A DNA stretch of 64,000 nt from Bog-473 sp963721585 (GTDB lineage Bacteria; Actinomycetota; Acidimicrobiia; Acidimicrobiales; RAAP-2): assembly GCA_963721585.1 (NCBI GenBank), contig CAVRJN010000008.1, forward strand, positions 1,240,001 through 1,304,000, given 5' to 3'. Shown piece after piece: positions 15,411 through 23,286 of this stretch. The translations under genes and the position numbers were made by a program. Every line of letters begins with the position of its first letter. Within the stretch, counting starts at the first letter, position 1. The notes beneath the pieces are model-generated. The model was not told the DNA's origin. It was given only the letters and a program-made list of their open reading frames with translations, and did not search any database.

Positions 15411-16112
15411 GTGACCAAGGTGCTCGTCGTCGACGACGATCCATCGCTGCTGAAGGTCCTGCGGATCGGCTTGCGGGCCCGCGGGGACGACGTGCTCATC
15501 GCGCATTCGGGAGCGGAGGCAATCACCCAGGTGGCGCTGGCGGCTCCCGACCTCGTGATCCTCGATCTGGGCCTGCCCGACCTCGACGGACTCGAAGTCT
15601 GCCGCCGCGTCCGCGAGTTCTCGAACGTGCCGATCGTCGTGCTGTCCGCCTACGGGGACGAGCGCCGAAAAGTGGAGGCCCTCGACAGCGGGGCCGACGA
15701 CTTCGTGACCAAGCCCTTCGGCATGGCTGAGCTCGAGGCGCGGCTCCGGGTTGCGCTGCGCCATGCCGCCCGGAACGACGGAGCCATGAACTCCACCACT
15801 CTCGAGGTGGGCGATCTCGACATCGACCTGGTGCACCACATGGCCACCCTCGCGGACTCGCCCCTGCAGCTCACGGCCAAGGAGTTCGAGCTCCTGGCCT
15901 ATCTGGCCCGCCACGCCGGCAAGGTGTGCACCCATCACATGATCCTGAAGGACGTCTGGGGGCCCGGCTACGGCGCCGAGTCCAACTACGTCCGTGTCTA
16001 CACCCACCGACTGCGCAAGAAGTTGGGGGACGAGGAGGGCACGTTGCTCAAGACCGTGCCCGGCATCGGCTACCAGCTGGTACCCGGCACTCACTCCCCC
16101 GTGAACGAGTAG
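15411..16112 (+). CDS. kdpE: KdpE response regulator
   Basis: A 233-residue OmpR/PhoB-type regulator. The receiver has the acidic pocket VDDD (residues 7-10), phospho-acceptor Asp52 in ILDLGLPD, Thr/Ser and Lys in the positions VLSAYG and VTKPFG. The C-terminal winged helix reads LTAKEFELLAYLARH and ESNYVRVYTHRLRKKL and ends with the family signature TVPGIGYQLV. Translation begins at GTG 15411. It should activate the kdpFABC operon, which lies convergently next to it, when potassium or turgor is low. The 3' end overlaps the convergent small gene at 16091 by 22 bases. Confidence 0.95.
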   Translation: MTKVLVVDDDPSLLKVLRIGLRARGDDVLIAHSGAEAITQVALAAPDLVILDLGLPDLDGLEVCRRVREFSNVPIVVLSAYGDERRKVEALDSGADDFVTKPFGMAELEARLRVALRHAARNDGAMNSTTLEVGDLDIDLVHHMATLADSPLQLTAKEFELLAYLARHAGKVCTHHMILKDVWGPGYGAESNYVRVYTHRLRKKLGDEEGTLLKTVPGIGYQLVPGTHSPVNE

Positions 16113-16360
16113 ATAGGGTTGATCATCACGATGGTTCCGTCGACAAGACCCGGCGTCCCCTGGACCACGACACGGCTACCGGTCACGAGACCCGCCACCC
16201 CGGCACGACCGAAGAAACGCAAGATGAGCCTCCCGGTGCCGTCGTCCAGCACGGCATCGGTGCACACCCAGGGCCGCTCGAAATGAGCCACAGAGATGAT
16301 CTGTCCGCGCACCGTGCTCCGCTTGCGGAGCACCACCGCCCCGATGGCGGTCGTGGTCAC
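16091..16360 (-). CDS. Small OB-fold-like protein coupled to kdpC
   Basis: An 89-residue protein whose pattern (VRGQIISVAHFERPWVCTD, then DDGTGRLILRFFGRAGV, then GSRVVVQGTPGL) fits an OB-fold nucleic-acid-binding domain as found in small actinobacterial proteins. Its GTG start at 16360 overlaps the kdpC stop as GTGA, so translation is probably coupled to the Kdp operon. It ends inside the convergent kdpE gene, overlapping 22 bases. No role for such a protein in potassium transport is known to me; it may be a neighbour that happened to join the operon. The coding call rests on the overlap and protein-like composition. Confidence 0.65.
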   Translation of the reverse strand: MTTTAIGAVVLRKRSTVRGQIISVAHFERPWVCTDAVLDDGTGRLILRFFGRAGVAGLVTGSRVVVQGTPGLVDGTIVMINPIYSFTGE

Positions 16361-17004
16361 TTCAGCTTGGCCAGCGCCTCGTTGAGCTGCAGCACGTTGA
16401 CGTAGGGCGACCCAAGGAAGCCGAGTTGCATGCCCGTTGTCTGCTGGCTTATCAGGCGCTGCAGGACGGCAGGCGACAAGCCGGTTGCCCTGGACACCAT
16501 GGGGATCTCCGCGATGGCGTCCTGAGGGGTGATATCCGGGTCGATCCCGCTGCCCGATGTGGTCACGAGGTCGGGTGTCGGGTTAACTCCCCGTGCCTTC
16601 CAGTAGGCCACCAACATCTGGGCGTTCTGCAACAGGGTCTTCGACCGAGGTCCCAGGTTGGTGGCCGAGGACTCGCCACTGTTCAGCACACCAGGTTGCC
16701 CGGGGATGTTGTTGGCTGCAAGCGGGTTGTCCCCCCCGGCGGCGACCGGTTTCGCCGAGCCGGCGTATGGTCCGAGGGCGTCGGGTCGGCCCTGGAAGAC
16801 ACAGCTGCCGAGCGGATGGCCGGGGCACTTGGCCTGGGACCAGTTCTGCCCGATGAGCGTCGAACCGTTGGCCGTGATGGAGCCATCTGCCTGGTTCCGG
16901 AAGAAGACCTGGGCGATCCCGGTGCCCACGAAAGCGTAGACGAACCCGAAGAAGACGGTGAAGACCAGGATCGCGATGATCGAGCGGCGGAGGTAGGTGA
17001 TCAT
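16357..17004 (-). CDS. kdpC: Potassium-transporting ATPase subunit C
   Basis: A 215-residue accessory subunit of the KdpFABC pump. It has one N-terminal transmembrane helix (about residues 8-32) and the typical external domain: QVFFRNQADGSI, GSTLIGQNW, FQGRPDALGPY, the conserved DLVTTSGSGIDPDI motif with PQDA, and the C-terminal VNVLQLNEAL. KdpC raises ATP affinity of KdpB and stabilises the complex. ATG 17004 is chosen since it lies 13 bases after the kdpB stop and directly before the helix; the longer in-frame frame reads Ser-rich and overlaps kdpB. An insertion around NPLAANNIPG is normal for actinobacterial forms. Confidence 0.95.
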   Translation of the reverse strand: MITYLRRSIIAILVFTVFFGFVYAFVGTGIAQVFFRNQADGSITANGSTLIGQNWSQAKCPGHPLGSCVFQGRPDALGPYAGSAKPVAAGGDNPLAANNIPGQPGVLNSGESSATNLGPRSKTLLQNAQMLVAYWKARGVNPTPDLVTTSGSGIDPDITPQDAIAEIPMVSRATGLSPAVLQRLISQQTTGMQLGFLGSPYVNVLQLNEALAKLK

Positions 17005-17017
17005 GTGGGACTCGCTA

Positions 17018-19081
17018 TCAATACGCGTGGAGGGCGACAAGGACAAGGTCGATGAGCTTGATAAAGATGAACGGCACGATGATCCCGCCCACACCGTAGA
17101 TGAACACATTTCGGCGCAGAATCGCCTCTGCGGATGCCGCCCTGAACTTCACTCCTCGCAGCGCGAGCGGGATGAGCGCCACGATGACGAGGGCGTTGAA
17201 GATGACGGCCGACAGCACCGCACTCTCCGGGCTGTGCAACTTCATGATGTTGAGGGGCGCCAGCTGCGGATAGGTGGCGATGAACAGCGCCGGGATGATT
17301 GCAAAGTACTTGGCCACGTCGTTGGCGATGGAGAACGTTGTGAGCGATCCGCGGGTGATCAGGAGCTGCTTGCCGATTTCCACGATGTCGATCAGCTTGG
17401 TGGGGTTGGAGTCGAGGTCGACCATGTTGCCGGCCTCCTTGGCCGCGGTCGTCCCGGTGTTCATCGCCACCCCCACGTCCGCCTGGGCCAGGGCTGGCGC
17501 ATCGTTCGTGCCGTCGCCGGTCATTGCGACGAGCTTGTCTCCCGCCTGCTCGGACCGGATCAGCTCGAGTTTGGCCTCGGGGGTCGCCTCGGCCAAGAAG
17601 TCGTCGACGCCGGCCTCCTGCGCGATGGCGGCAGCAGTAAGCGGGTTGTCGCCGGTGATCATGATCGTCTTGATCCCCATCTGGCGCATCTCGGCGAACT
17701 TCTCCCGGATGCCGGTCTTCACCACGTCCTTAAGCTCGATCACCCCGAGAATGACCGGACCGTCCGCCACGACCAACGGGGTGGACCCGGCCCGGGCGAT
17801 GCGATCGACGATCTCCTGAAGACCGTCGGGCGGCGTGCCCCCCTGTTCGACCGCCCAGGTCCGCACCGAATCGGCCGCACCCTTGCGGATCTTGCGGTCA
17901 TCGACGTCGAGTCCCGACATCCGGGTGGTAGCCGAGAACGGGACGAACTCGTGCGTACCCAGTTCCCGCTCGCGAATGCCGAAGCGCTCCTTGGCCAGGA
18001 CCACGATGGACCTGCCCTCGGGCGTCTCGTCCGCCAGCGACGCCAGCTGGGCGGCGGAGGCAACCTCCTCTTCGGTGTGCCCGTGCGCCGGGAAGAACGC
18101 CGACGCCATGCGGTTCCCGAGCGTGATCGTCCCGGTCTTGTCGAGCAGCAGCGTCTGCACGTCGCCCGCCGCCTCGACGGCGCGTCCGCTCATGGCAAGG
18201 ACGTTGCGCTGGACGAGCCGGTCCATGCCGGCGATGCCGATGGCTGAGAGGAGCGCGCCGATGGTGGTCGGGATGAGGCACACGAGCAGGGACACCAAGA
18301 TGACGACCGACACCGTCGCGCCCGAGTACTTCCCGAAGGCCTGGAGGGTCACCACGACGGGGATGAAGACGATTGTCAGCACAGCCAGGAGGATGGTGAG
18401 GGCGATCTCGTTCGGGGTCCTCTGCCGGTTGGCCCCTTCGACCAGGGTGATCATGCGGTCGAGGAAGGTGTGGCCGCGCTCGGCAGTAATCCGCACCACG
18501 ATGCGGTCGGAGAGGACCCGTGTCCCGCCCGTGACCGCAGAACGATCACCTCCGGACTCGCGGATGACGGGAGCCGACTCCCCGGTGATGGCCGACTCGT
18601 CCACCGAGGCGATGCCCTCGGTGATCTCACCGTCCGAGGGGATGAGGTCGCCCGCCTCGCACACCACGAGGTCCCCCTTCGCCAGATCCGCGGCCGCGAC
18701 CCGCTCCTCAGAGCCGGCCGGCGTGAGACGGCGTGCCTCGGTCTCGGCGCGCATGCGGCGCAGGGTGTCGGCCTGGGCCTTGCCTCGCCCCTCCGCCATG
18801 GCCTCGGCGAAGTTGGCGAACATCACGGTCAAGAAGAGCCAGATGGTGATGGACCAGTCGAACTTGCCAGGATGCGCGATCGACTCGATCAGCGTCACGA
18901 CGGTGCCGACGAGCACGACGAACATGACAGGGTTCTTGATCTGCCAACGGGGGTCGAGCTTCTTGAAGGCGTCGATCAGCGCCCGGCCCATGATCTGGCG
19001 GTCGAAGAGGCTCCGAGATCCTCCGACGCCGTGCGGCAGGTCGCCGGGCTGGGCCTGCGGTTGTGTGGTCAATGTGGTCAT
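17018..19081 (-). CDS. kdpB: Potassium-transporting ATPase ATP-binding subunit B
   Basis: A 687-residue P-type ATPase, the energising subunit of KdpFABC. The dephosphorylation motif ITGES (Ser169), phosphorylated Asp314 in DKTGTITLG, the nucleotide-binding KGAAD and the hinge MTGDGTNDAPALAQADVG are intact, along with four N-terminal and further C-terminal membrane helices. The start shares a base with the kdpA stop (TGATG), indicating coupled translation. Ser at the TGES position can be phosphorylated in E. coli as an inhibitory switch and is conserved here. Length is normal. Confidence 0.97.
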   Translation of the reverse strand: MTTLTTQPQAQPGDLPHGVGGSRSLFDRQIMGRALIDAFKKLDPRWQIKNPVMFVVLVGTVVTLIESIAHPGKFDWSITIWLFLTVMFANFAEAMAEGRGKAQADTLRRMRAETEARRLTPAGSEERVAAADLAKGDLVVCEAGDLIPSDGEITEGIASVDESAITGESAPVIRESGGDRSAVTGGTRVLSDRIVVRITAERGHTFLDRMITLVEGANRQRTPNEIALTILLAVLTIVFIPVVVTLQAFGKYSGATVSVVILVSLLVCLIPTTIGALLSAIGIAGMDRLVQRNVLAMSGRAVEAAGDVQTLLLDKTGTITLGNRMASAFFPAHGHTEEEVASAAQLASLADETPEGRSIVVLAKERFGIRERELGTHEFVPFSATTRMSGLDVDDRKIRKGAADSVRTWAVEQGGTPPDGLQEIVDRIARAGSTPLVVADGPVILGVIELKDVVKTGIREKFAEMRQMGIKTIMITGDNPLTAAAIAQEAGVDDFLAEATPEAKLELIRSEQAGDKLVAMTGDGTNDAPALAQADVGVAMNTGTTAAKEAGNMVDLDSNPTKLIDIVEIGKQLLITRGSLTTFSIANDVAKYFAIIPALFIATYPQLAPLNIMKLHSPESAVLSAVIFNALVIVALIPLALRGVKFRAASAEAILRRNVFIYGVGGIIVPFIFIKLIDLVLVALHAY

Positions 19082-20769
19082 CAGAAGAACTTTCCGTGGC
19101 TGAGCTGCTCGACGATGGGTCCGAGTGAGACGGCAGGGAAGAAGGTGAGACCACCAATGATGAGGATGACACCAATGGTCAGACCAACGAACATGCCGTT
19201 GTCGGTGCGGAAGGTCCCGAGCGACGAGGGCACGATGCCCTTGGCTGCCAAGCCCCCTCCGAGCGCGAGTGCCGGGATCATCACGCCGAAGCGTCCGATG
19301 AGCATGTCGATCGAACCGACGACGTTGTAGAACGTCGTGTTCCCGGTGAGCCCGGCCATGGCCGACCCATTGTTGTTGGCCTGGGACGTCAAGGCATAGA
19401 GGATCTCGCTGAAGCCGTGCGGGCCGGCGTTGAGCGGCCCGGCCCGGCCGGCATGGATGGACACCGCAATGGCCGTCAGGACAAGCACGATGATGGGCAT
19501 CACCAGGGCCGCCAGCCCGGCGAGTTTCACCTCACGGGACTGGATCTTCTTGCCCAAGTACTCGGGCGTTCGCCCGATCATGAGGCCGCCGAGGAACACG
19601 GCGATGACGGCGTAGATGAGGATCGTGTACAACCCGCTCCCCGTGCCGCCAGGGGTCACCTCACCTAGCATCATGCCGCTGAGCGGACCGAAGCCGCCGA
19701 TCGGGTTATACGAGTCTGTCGCACTGTCGACGGCACCGTCGGATGTCTGCGTCATCGATACGTTGAACAGCGCGCTGGTTGGAACACCGAAGCGGGCTTC
19801 CTTGCCCTCGGTGTTCCCCACCGTGGAGTGCACGCCGGCGGTGGCGACGGCCGGGTTGTTCTGGTGCTCGGCGTAGCTGGTGAAGCCAACCCATGTCCCG
19901 AAGATCAGCACCATGGCGACCAGCAGCGCGGCCCCGTGCCGGATGCTGCCCACCATCTTTCCGAAGGTGTAGGTGAGCGCGAAAGGGATGGAGAGGGTGA
20001 GCCAGATGTAGATGAAGTTGGTGATCCCCGTCGGGTTCTCGAATGGATGCGCCAGGTCGACGTTGAAGAAGCCGCCGCCATTGGTCCCGAGCTGCATGAT
20101 CGGGCCCATGAAGCCGGCCGGACCGCGGGGAATGGTCTGGGTGACGCCGTTCAGTGAGTCGTGGATCGTCACTGTGCCGGCGAGGGTCTGCACAGCGCCC
20201 TCTCCCACCATGATGATCCCCATCACGAACGCGATCGGGAGCAGGATGTAGAGCATGCAGCGGGTGATGTCGACCCAGAAATTGCCGATGGTCGGGGAGT
20301 TTCGCCGGGCGAAACCCCGGGTCACGGCGATCGCCACGGCGATCCCGACGGCGGCGCTGATGAACTGCTGCACGGTGAGCACGCCGATCTGGGAGAAGTA
20401 CGACATGGACGTCTCGCCGCCGTAGTTCTGCCAGTTCGTGTTGGTCATAAACGACACGATTGTGTTGAAGCTGAGCGCTTGCGGCACGGCACCGAAATGC
20501 TGCGGGTTGAGCGGAAGCGAACCTTGGATCCTCAGCAACAGATAGCCGAAGGCGACGAATACGCCGGAGAAGACGACCGTCGAGCCGGCGTAGCGCTGCC
20601 AAGACTGCTCTTTGTCGGGGCTAGTGCCCAGCAGGCGGTAGAAGGGCCGCTCAGCCCAGGCGAGATAGTGGACGCGGCCATCGAAGACGGCAGCCATATA
20701 CGAGCCCAGGTATCGCCAGGTGATCCCCAGGGCGATGATCAGAACGACGATGGTCCAGAAGAAGCCCAT
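19081..20769 (-). CDS. kdpA: Potassium-transporting ATPase channel subunit A
   Basis: A 562-residue membrane protein that forms the potassium-selective channel of the pump and belongs to the superfamily of K+ transporters with four selectivity-filter loops. Recognisable segments include FNTIVSFMTNTNWQNYGGE, LGTNGGGFFNVDLAHPFENP, GMMLGEVTPGGTGSGLY and the fourth-loop region SQANNNGSAMAGL, all typical of KdpA. It has about ten transmembrane helices. Six bases separate its start from the kdpF stop, and its stop overlaps the kdpB start, so the subunits are co-translated. Confidence 0.97.
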   Translation of the reverse strand: MGFFWTIVVLIIALGITWRYLGSYMAAVFDGRVHYLAWAERPFYRLLGTSPDKEQSWQRYAGSTVVFSGVFVAFGYLLLRIQGSLPLNPQHFGAVPQALSFNTIVSFMTNTNWQNYGGETSMSYFSQIGVLTVQQFISAAVGIAVAIAVTRGFARRNSPTIGNFWVDITRCMLYILLPIAFVMGIIMVGEGAVQTLAGTVTIHDSLNGVTQTIPRGPAGFMGPIMQLGTNGGGFFNVDLAHPFENPTGITNFIYIWLTLSIPFALTYTFGKMVGSIRHGAALLVAMVLIFGTWVGFTSYAEHQNNPAVATAGVHSTVGNTEGKEARFGVPTSALFNVSMTQTSDGAVDSATDSYNPIGGFGPLSGMMLGEVTPGGTGSGLYTILIYAVIAVFLGGLMIGRTPEYLGKKIQSREVKLAGLAALVMPIIVLVLTAIAVSIHAGRAGPLNAGPHGFSEILYALTSQANNNGSAMAGLTGNTTFYNVVGSIDMLIGRFGVMIPALALGGGLAAKGIVPSSLGTFRTDNGMFVGLTIGVILIIGGLTFFPAVSLGPIVEQLSHGKFF

Positions 20770-20775
20770 GTTCGA

Positions 20776-20865
20776 TCAGAACCACTCAGGCTTGAACATG
20801 GCGATGCCCAGGTAGATGAACATCATGACGGAGATGCCGAGGAGGAGTCCCTGAACCCAGTTCAT
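20776..20865 (-). CDS. kdpF: Potassium-transporting ATPase subunit F
   Basis: A 29-residue single-helix protein (MNWVQGLLLGISVMMF at its start, ending MFKPEWF). The length, a lone transmembrane helix and the terminal PE-W/R-F pattern are characteristic of KdpF, which stabilises the KdpABC complex in the membrane. Its ATG overlaps the stop of the preceding 30-codon gene (ATGA), and kdpA begins six bases later. It is too short for most gene finders. Confidence 0.9.
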   Translation of the reverse strand: MNWVQGLLLGISVMMFIYLGIAMFKPEWF

Positions 20866-20954
20866 ACCCGCTCCAGGCACCAGATGAGGCCCATGAACAC
20901 CGCGATGAAGCCCACGATGCCAAGCACAGCGAGGAAGTCAGCCATGGCATTCAT
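20862..20954 (-). CDS. 30-residue single-helix protein upstream of kdpF
   Basis: A tiny frame starting at ATG 20954 (or the in-frame ATG 20945) encoding MNAMADFLAVLGIVGF and ending WCLERV. It predicts one transmembrane helix followed by a short charged cytoplasmic end with Cys-Leu-Glu-Arg. Its TGA overlaps the kdpF start, so it is the first cistron of the kdp operon. Comparable small membrane frames ending in a C-[ED]-R motif precede kdpA or kdpF in many bacteria, usually unannotated. A structural role in the Kdp complex is plausible but unproven. Confidence 0.75.
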   Translation of the reverse strand: MNAMADFLAVLGIVGFIAVFMGLIWCLERV

Positions 20955-20960
20955 GGTGGT

Positions 20961-20991
20961 GGCGCGTTCGTGAACCCGGTGTGAACGCGCC
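20961..20991. promoter_or_regulatory. Inverted and direct repeats in the kdp operon leader
   Basis: GGCGCGTTC (20961-20969) and GAACGCGCC (20983-20991) form a perfect nine-base inverted repeat just upstream of the first kdp cistron. Inside it, GTGAAC occurs at 20970 and again at 20981, eleven bases apart, and a third copy lies at 21046. Tandem half-sites one helical turn apart are typical for OmpR-family regulators, so this is a candidate KdpE site. Confidence 0.45.
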
Positions 20992-21085
20992 CGGGTGTCG
21001 CGTCAACAGAATGTCAATACCCGCCGGGTGCCCGCTGTGCCTAAGGTGAACGTGGGCTCGGACAGACACGAAAGTGGGGTGGACG

Positions 21086-21883
21086 ATGGCGTTGGACCTG
21101 CAGGGGTGCCGCACGCTGGTGACCGGGGGATCGTCGGGCATCGGGGCCGGCCTGGCAGAGGCCCTGGCCGAACGGGGTGCCATCGTGGGCATCTGCGGCC
21201 GGCGGGATGAGCTGCTCTCCGAGGTGATCGGGCGGTGCATGAAGTATTCGCCCGACAGCCGCATGTGGGTGACCGACCTGGCCGACCCCGACGCCGTGGA
21301 CAAGCTGGCCGTCGACGTGCTGGACGCCTTCGGCGGCGTCGACCTGCTGGTCAACAACGCCGGCATCCCCAAGCGTCGCCACACCACCGCGCTCGACATC
21401 GACACCATCACGGCGGTCATGCACATCAACTACCTGTCGCCGATGCGCCTGACCTACGACCTGCTCCCCCAGATGCTCGCCCGCGGCTCGGGCACCATCG
21501 TGAACATCTCGTCGATCGCCGCCACGCTGAGCGCGCCCGGCGAGGCGGCATACGACGCGTCGAAGGCCGCGCTCGCCGCCTTCTCCGAGGCCATGGCCGT
21601 CGACCTGTGGGAGACCGGCATCAAGGTCATGGTGGTGTACCCCGGGGTCATCGACACCCCGCTGTTCTCGCTGCCCGACAACGACGTGCCCGATCTGCCG
21701 ATCACGGCCGAGCCGGTGTCGGCGATGGCTCACGCCATTCTGGCGGGGCTCGACTCCGGTGCCGCCCAGGTCTACTTCCCCGAGTACTTCAAGGACCTCG
21801 CCGCCTCCAAGGCCCAGGACGTCGGCGCATTCCTGGCGGGCACCGCGGGCTACCTGCGCGAGCAGAAGCAGAAGCAGGGATAG
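21086..21883 (+). CDS. Short-chain dehydrogenase/reductase
   Basis: A 265-residue classical SDR. The NAD(P)-binding motif TGGSSGIGAGLA is at the N-terminus, followed by the adenine-ring NNAG motif (VNNAGIP), the catalytic Ser in IVNISSIAA and Tyr-x3-Lys in YDASKAAL. It probably oxidises a hydroxyl or reduces a ketone on a lipid or xenobiotic. ATG 21086 follows a GGGGTGG stretch; a GTG four codons upstream is possible. It is read away from the kdp operon and followed twelve bases later by a serine hydrolase, suggesting an operon. Confidence 0.93.
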   Translation: MALDLQGCRTLVTGGSSGIGAGLAEALAERGAIVGICGRRDELLSEVIGRCMKYSPDSRMWVTDLADPDAVDKLAVDVLDAFGGVDLLVNNAGIPKRRHTTALDIDTITAVMHINYLSPMRLTYDLLPQMLARGSGTIVNISSIAATLSAPGEAAYDASKAALAAFSEAMAVDLWETGIKVMVVYPGVIDTPLFSLPDNDVPDLPITAEPVSAMAHAILAGLDSGAAQVYFPEYFKDLAASKAQDVGAFLAGTAGYLREQKQKQG

Positions 21884-21894
21884 CTGCTCTGGAG

Positions 21895-23112
21895 ATGAAG
21901 ACCGAGCCCGACGCTGCCGGGATGAACGAGGTGCGCCTCGAGCGCATCACCGAGCACTTCTCCTCCACCTACGTCGAGCCCGGGAAGATCGCCGGTTGCC
22001 AGATCTCCGTGGTGCGGGGCGGCCACGTCGCCTATCACCGCTCCCTGGGGCTCATGGACCGCGAGCAGCAGACGCCGATGGCCGACGACGCCATCTTCCG
22101 CATCTACTCCATGACCAAGCCCATCGCGTCTGTCGCGCTCATGCAGCTCTACGAGCGGGGCTTGTTTCAGCTACTCGACCCCGTGCACCGGTACATCCCC
22201 GAGTGGCGGACCCTGCAGGTCGGCGTGGTCGCGGACGACGGCACCATCACCTTGGAGAAGCCCGAGCGCCCCATGAACGTGCGCGACGTGCTGATGCACA
22301 CGACCGGTCTGCCCGGCGGGCTCTTCCCGGGCAACCCGATCGACGCCGCCTTCAACGAGGCCCGCGCCGCGCACCGGGGCGAGCAGACCCTCGAGAGCAT
22401 CACGGCGCTCCTGGCCGAGCACCCGCTCAAGTTCCACCCCGGGACGCACTGGAACTACGGGATCTCGACCGACATCGCGGGCCGGCTGGTCGAGATCCTC
22501 TCGGGCCTGCGCCTCGACGAGTACCTCCGGCGCGAGGTCTTCGAGCCGCTGGGCATGGTCGACACGGGGTTCTACGTCCCCGAGGCCTCACTGCCCCGCT
22601 TGGCCGCCTGCTACCAGTACCGCCCGGCCAACACCCCCCGCCTCATGGAGGGCCCGTTCGCCAACGCCATCCGGCGCCCCCACTCCTACCTCTCCGGAGC
22701 CGGCGGTCTGGTCTCCACCACCCACGACTACGTGGCCTTCTGCCAGATGCTGGCCAACGGCGGCCAGCTCGAAGGCCGGCGGGTCCTCGGGCGCAAGACC
22801 CTGGAGCTGATGACGGTCAACCACCTGCCTGGTGGCGCCACCCTGCAGGACATGGCGGTCGGGGGTTTCGGCGAGGCCAACTTCGAGGGGGTCGGCTTCG
22901 GCTTGGGCTTCGCCATCGGCCTGGGGCCGGCGGCCACCACCATGGCCGGCTCGGCCGGCGACTTCTACTGGGGCGGGGCAGCGAGCACCGCCTTCTGGGT
23001 CGACCCGGCCGAGGATCTCTTCGTCGTCTTCATGACCCAGCTCTTCCCCTCGGCCGCCTATCCGTTCCGGGCCCAGCTGCGTGCACTCGTCTACCAGGCC
23101 ATTGACGATTGA
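21895..23112 (+). CDS. Serine hydrolase, class C beta-lactamase/esterase family
   Basis: A 405-residue protein of the beta-lactamase class C/EstB family. The active-site SxxK motif is IYSMTKPIAS, the second-motif Tyr is in HWNYGISTDIAGRL, and the third motif region is FYWGGAASTAFWVDP. There is no signal peptide, so it is likely a cytoplasmic esterase or transesterase rather than an antibiotic-inactivating enzyme. ATG 21895 is eleven bases after the SDR stop; ATG 21922 is a second in-frame choice. The pair of SDR and esterase suggests degradation of an ester or lactone. A strong hairpin follows the gene. Confidence 0.92.
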   Translation: MKTEPDAAGMNEVRLERITEHFSSTYVEPGKIAGCQISVVRGGHVAYHRSLGLMDREQQTPMADDAIFRIYSMTKPIASVALMQLYERGLFQLLDPVHRYIPEWRTLQVGVVADDGTITLEKPERPMNVRDVLMHTTGLPGGLFPGNPIDAAFNEARAAHRGEQTLESITALLAEHPLKFHPGTHWNYGISTDIAGRLVEILSGLRLDEYLRREVFEPLGMVDTGFYVPEASLPRLAACYQYRPANTPRLMEGPFANAIRRPHSYLSGAGGLVSTTHDYVAFCQMLANGGQLEGRRVLGRKTLELMTVNHLPGGATLQDMAVGGFGEANFEGVGFGLGFAIGLGPAATTMAGSAGDFYWGGAASTAFWVDPAEDLFVVFMTQLFPSAAYPFRAQLRALVYQAIDD

Positions 23113-23152
23113 TCGTCGAGGTTGAAGAGCCCGTCTGCCCCGCCTGACGTCG

Positions 23153-23185
23153 AGCGGCCGCTCCACAGGTGCTGAAGCGGCCGCT
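23153..23185 (+). terminator. Ten-base-pair hairpin after the serine hydrolase
   Basis: The palindromic ten-mer AGCGGCCGCT occurs at 23153-23162 and again at 23176-23185, so the two copies can form a perfect ten-pair stem with a 13-base loop, followed by TTTG. Position 40 bases after the stop favours transcription termination. Confidence 0.55.
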
Positions 23186-23212
23186 TTGTAACAGTGCATT
23201 CACGTACGGGAA

Positions 23213-23236
23213 ACGAAGGGCGAACGTTCCCTTCGT
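23213..23236. promoter_or_regulatory. Dyad symmetry upstream of the nitrilase-like gene
   Basis: ACGAAGGG (23213-23220) and CCCTTCGT (23229-23236) flank CGAACGTT, giving a 24-base dyad 50 bases before the start at 23287. A further ACGAAGG lies near 23259. Size and position fit an operator for a dimeric repressor. Confidence 0.4.
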
Positions 23237-23286
23237 AGGGTGAGCCGCATAGCGCAGTACGAAGGTGGGAAAACCAGGTACCCGAC

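Noticed and set aside
13782..16094. A 770-codon open frame on the minus strand across the histidine kinase and kdpE genes.
   Set aside because: It is a GC-bias shadow: composition is His/Arg/Gly-rich with no motifs, while the plus strand encodes complete KdpD and KdpE domains.
16997..19330. Long plus-strand frames across the kdpB gene.
   Set aside because: These are antisense shadows of the ATPase; all P-type ATPase motifs are on the minus strand.
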